Positions 63,305-64,000 of a stretch of DNA of 64,000 nt are shown piece after piece (position 1 is the first letter of the stretch; each line of letters begins with the position of its first letter). Below the pieces are notes generated by a model. It saw only the letters and a list, made by a program, of their open reading frames with translations. It did not search any database and was not told the DNA's origin. Both the position numbers and the translations under genes were made by a program. Origin of the DNA: Microbacterium proteolyticum (GTDB lineage Bacteria; Actinomycetota; Actinomycetes; Actinomycetales; Microbacteriaceae); NCBI RefSeq assembly GCF_030818075.1, contig NZ_JAUSZZ010000001.1, forward strand, positions 868,001-932,000, given 5' to 3'.

Positions 63305-64000
63305 AGCCGTCGAGGGGCCAGCCGCAGTAGGCCTCGGCGAGGTACGCGCGGCCGTGTTCCGACTCCACGACGGTGCGCAGCTCGCCGAGCTGGCGGCGGC
63401 GGTCGAAGTCGGTGGCATCCGGGGCCACGTGCAGCAGGCTCGTCATCCACCACGAGAAGTGCTGCGCCTTCCAGATGCGGCGGCTGGCCGTCTCGGGGTA
63501 GGCGTCGAGCAGGCGCTCGTCGCCGGCGAGCAGCAGATCGCGCAGGGCCGCGGCGAGCAACCGCACGTCGGCGATCGCGAGGTTCATGCCCTTCGCGCCC
63601 GTGGGCGGAACCGTGTGGGCCGCGTCGCCGACGAGAGCGACGCGGCCGCGGCGCAGCTCGTGCGCGACGAAGCTGCGGAAGCGCAGCACGTCGCGCTGGA
63701 AGATCGGCCCCTGCTTGAGCTCCGTGCCGGGCACGCGCTTCTGCAGCTCGTCCCACAGCTGCGCCTCGCTGTACGCGGCGGTGTCGGTGTCGGGGTCGCA
63801 CTGGAAGTACATGCGCTGCACGGTCGCCGACCGCTGGCTGACCAGGGCGAAGCCGTCGGGGGAGTTGCTGTAGATGAGCTCCTCGCTCGAGGGCGGGGCC
63901 TCGCACAGGATGCCGAACCAGGCGAACGGGTACTCGCGGAAGTAGCCGCCGGTGCTCGACCCGGTGACGGCTGCGCGGGCGACGCTGCGCGAGCCGTCGG
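63303..64000 (-). CDS. pobA: 4-hydroxybenzoate 3-monooxygenase, C-terminal part (cut by window edge)
   Basis: The last about 231 residues of a class A FAD monooxygenase. FREYPFAWFGILCEAPPSSEELIY, GRVALVGDAAHTVPPTGAKGMNLAIAD (second FAD motif with GD) and ETASRRIWKAQHFSWWMTSLLH are diagnostic of PobA, which hydroxylates 4-hydroxybenzoate to protocatechuate using NAD(P)H. The 5' end lies beyond the window. Confidence 0.95.
   Translation of the reverse strand, partial: DGSRSVARAAVTGSSTGGYFREYPFAWFGILCEAPPSSEELIYSNSPDGFALVSQRSATVQRMYFQCDPDTDTAAYSEAQLWDELQKRVPGTELKQGPIFQRDVLRFRSFVAHELRRGRVALVGDAAHTVPPTGAKGMNLAIADVRLLAAALRDLLLAGDERLLDAYPETASRRIWKAQHFSWWMTSLLHVAPDATDFDRRRQLGELRTVVESEHGRAYLAEAYCGWPLDG

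Overview
The window comes from a very GC-rich actinobacterium, most likely a Microbacterium or a close relative in the Microbacteriaceae. The reasons are the extreme third-position GC, frequent GTG starts, ATGA/GTGA overlaps between operon genes, E. coli-type cysteine-poor rpmB-rpmG-rpsN, a DtxR/IdeR-type iron box, actinobacterial gene families (CopD-CtaG fusion, DUF3140, TIGR03943 plus permease), and abundant GGATGCC/GGCATCC words. This is inference from composition and gene content; there is no rRNA here. The ends cut purB (left) and pobA (right). I saw no rRNA, tRNA, CRISPR array, integrase or transposase.

Layout. 1-6.5 kb is core metabolism: purB, a low-molecular-weight phosphatase and a small membrane protein on the minus strand, then hisC and the E1-alpha/E1-beta/E2 genes of a 2-oxoacid dehydrogenase. 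About 6.5-18.5 kb is a lower-GC accessory island with scattered, poorly packed genes and several decayed reading frames. It carries a small HTH protein, a SIR2-like protein with an apparently frameshifted N-terminus, an FRG-domain protein, a TIR protein fused to a UvrD/PcrA-type Tudor-like C-terminus, a degraded antitoxin-like locus, an SMC/Rad50-like (DUF3732-type) ATPase with a zinc hook, and a coupled pair made of a LOTUS/OST-HTH protein and a protein of unknown family. The mix strongly suggests an antiphage or conflict-system island.

18.5-27.5 kb holds a SipW-type secretion pair (secreted TasA-like protein, then a signal peptidase fused to a LamG domain), the metQNI methionine importer, a DoxX-like protein, an Asp-rich secreted protein, and a two-component system whose sensor kinase is split by an in-frame amber codon. 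27.5-35 kb is one minus-strand operon of six tightly overlapping genes: three glycosyltransferases, an ABC exporter and two APH-fold kinases, with no assigned product.

35-40 kb looks like a beta-amino acid/semialdehyde catabolic locus (class III aminotransferase, PucR regulator, CoA-acylating semialdehyde dehydrogenase). 40-47.5 kb is zinc homeostasis: Zur box, znuA-znuC-znuB, zur, a YraQ-like permease and a His-rich TIGR03943 protein, then a cell-surface protein and an alkyladenine DNA glycosylase. 47.5-64 kb carries rpmB-rpmG-rpsN, a LuxR regulator, HU, CopD-CtaG, a thioredoxin-reductase-like flavoprotein diverging from a MerR regulator across a perfect 24-bp palindrome, a Pif1-like helicase, iron-box-controlled haem oxygenase, a beta-lactamase-fold lipoprotein lacking its catalytic residues, an EamA exporter, DUF3140, CorA, an amino acid permease and pobA.

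Intergenic spaces are rich in repeats: three different hairpin families (2.7, 23.9 and 38.3 kb), several GC-rich tandem arrays, and a short TTCGACAGGCTCAGG-type element that has entered two coding regions.
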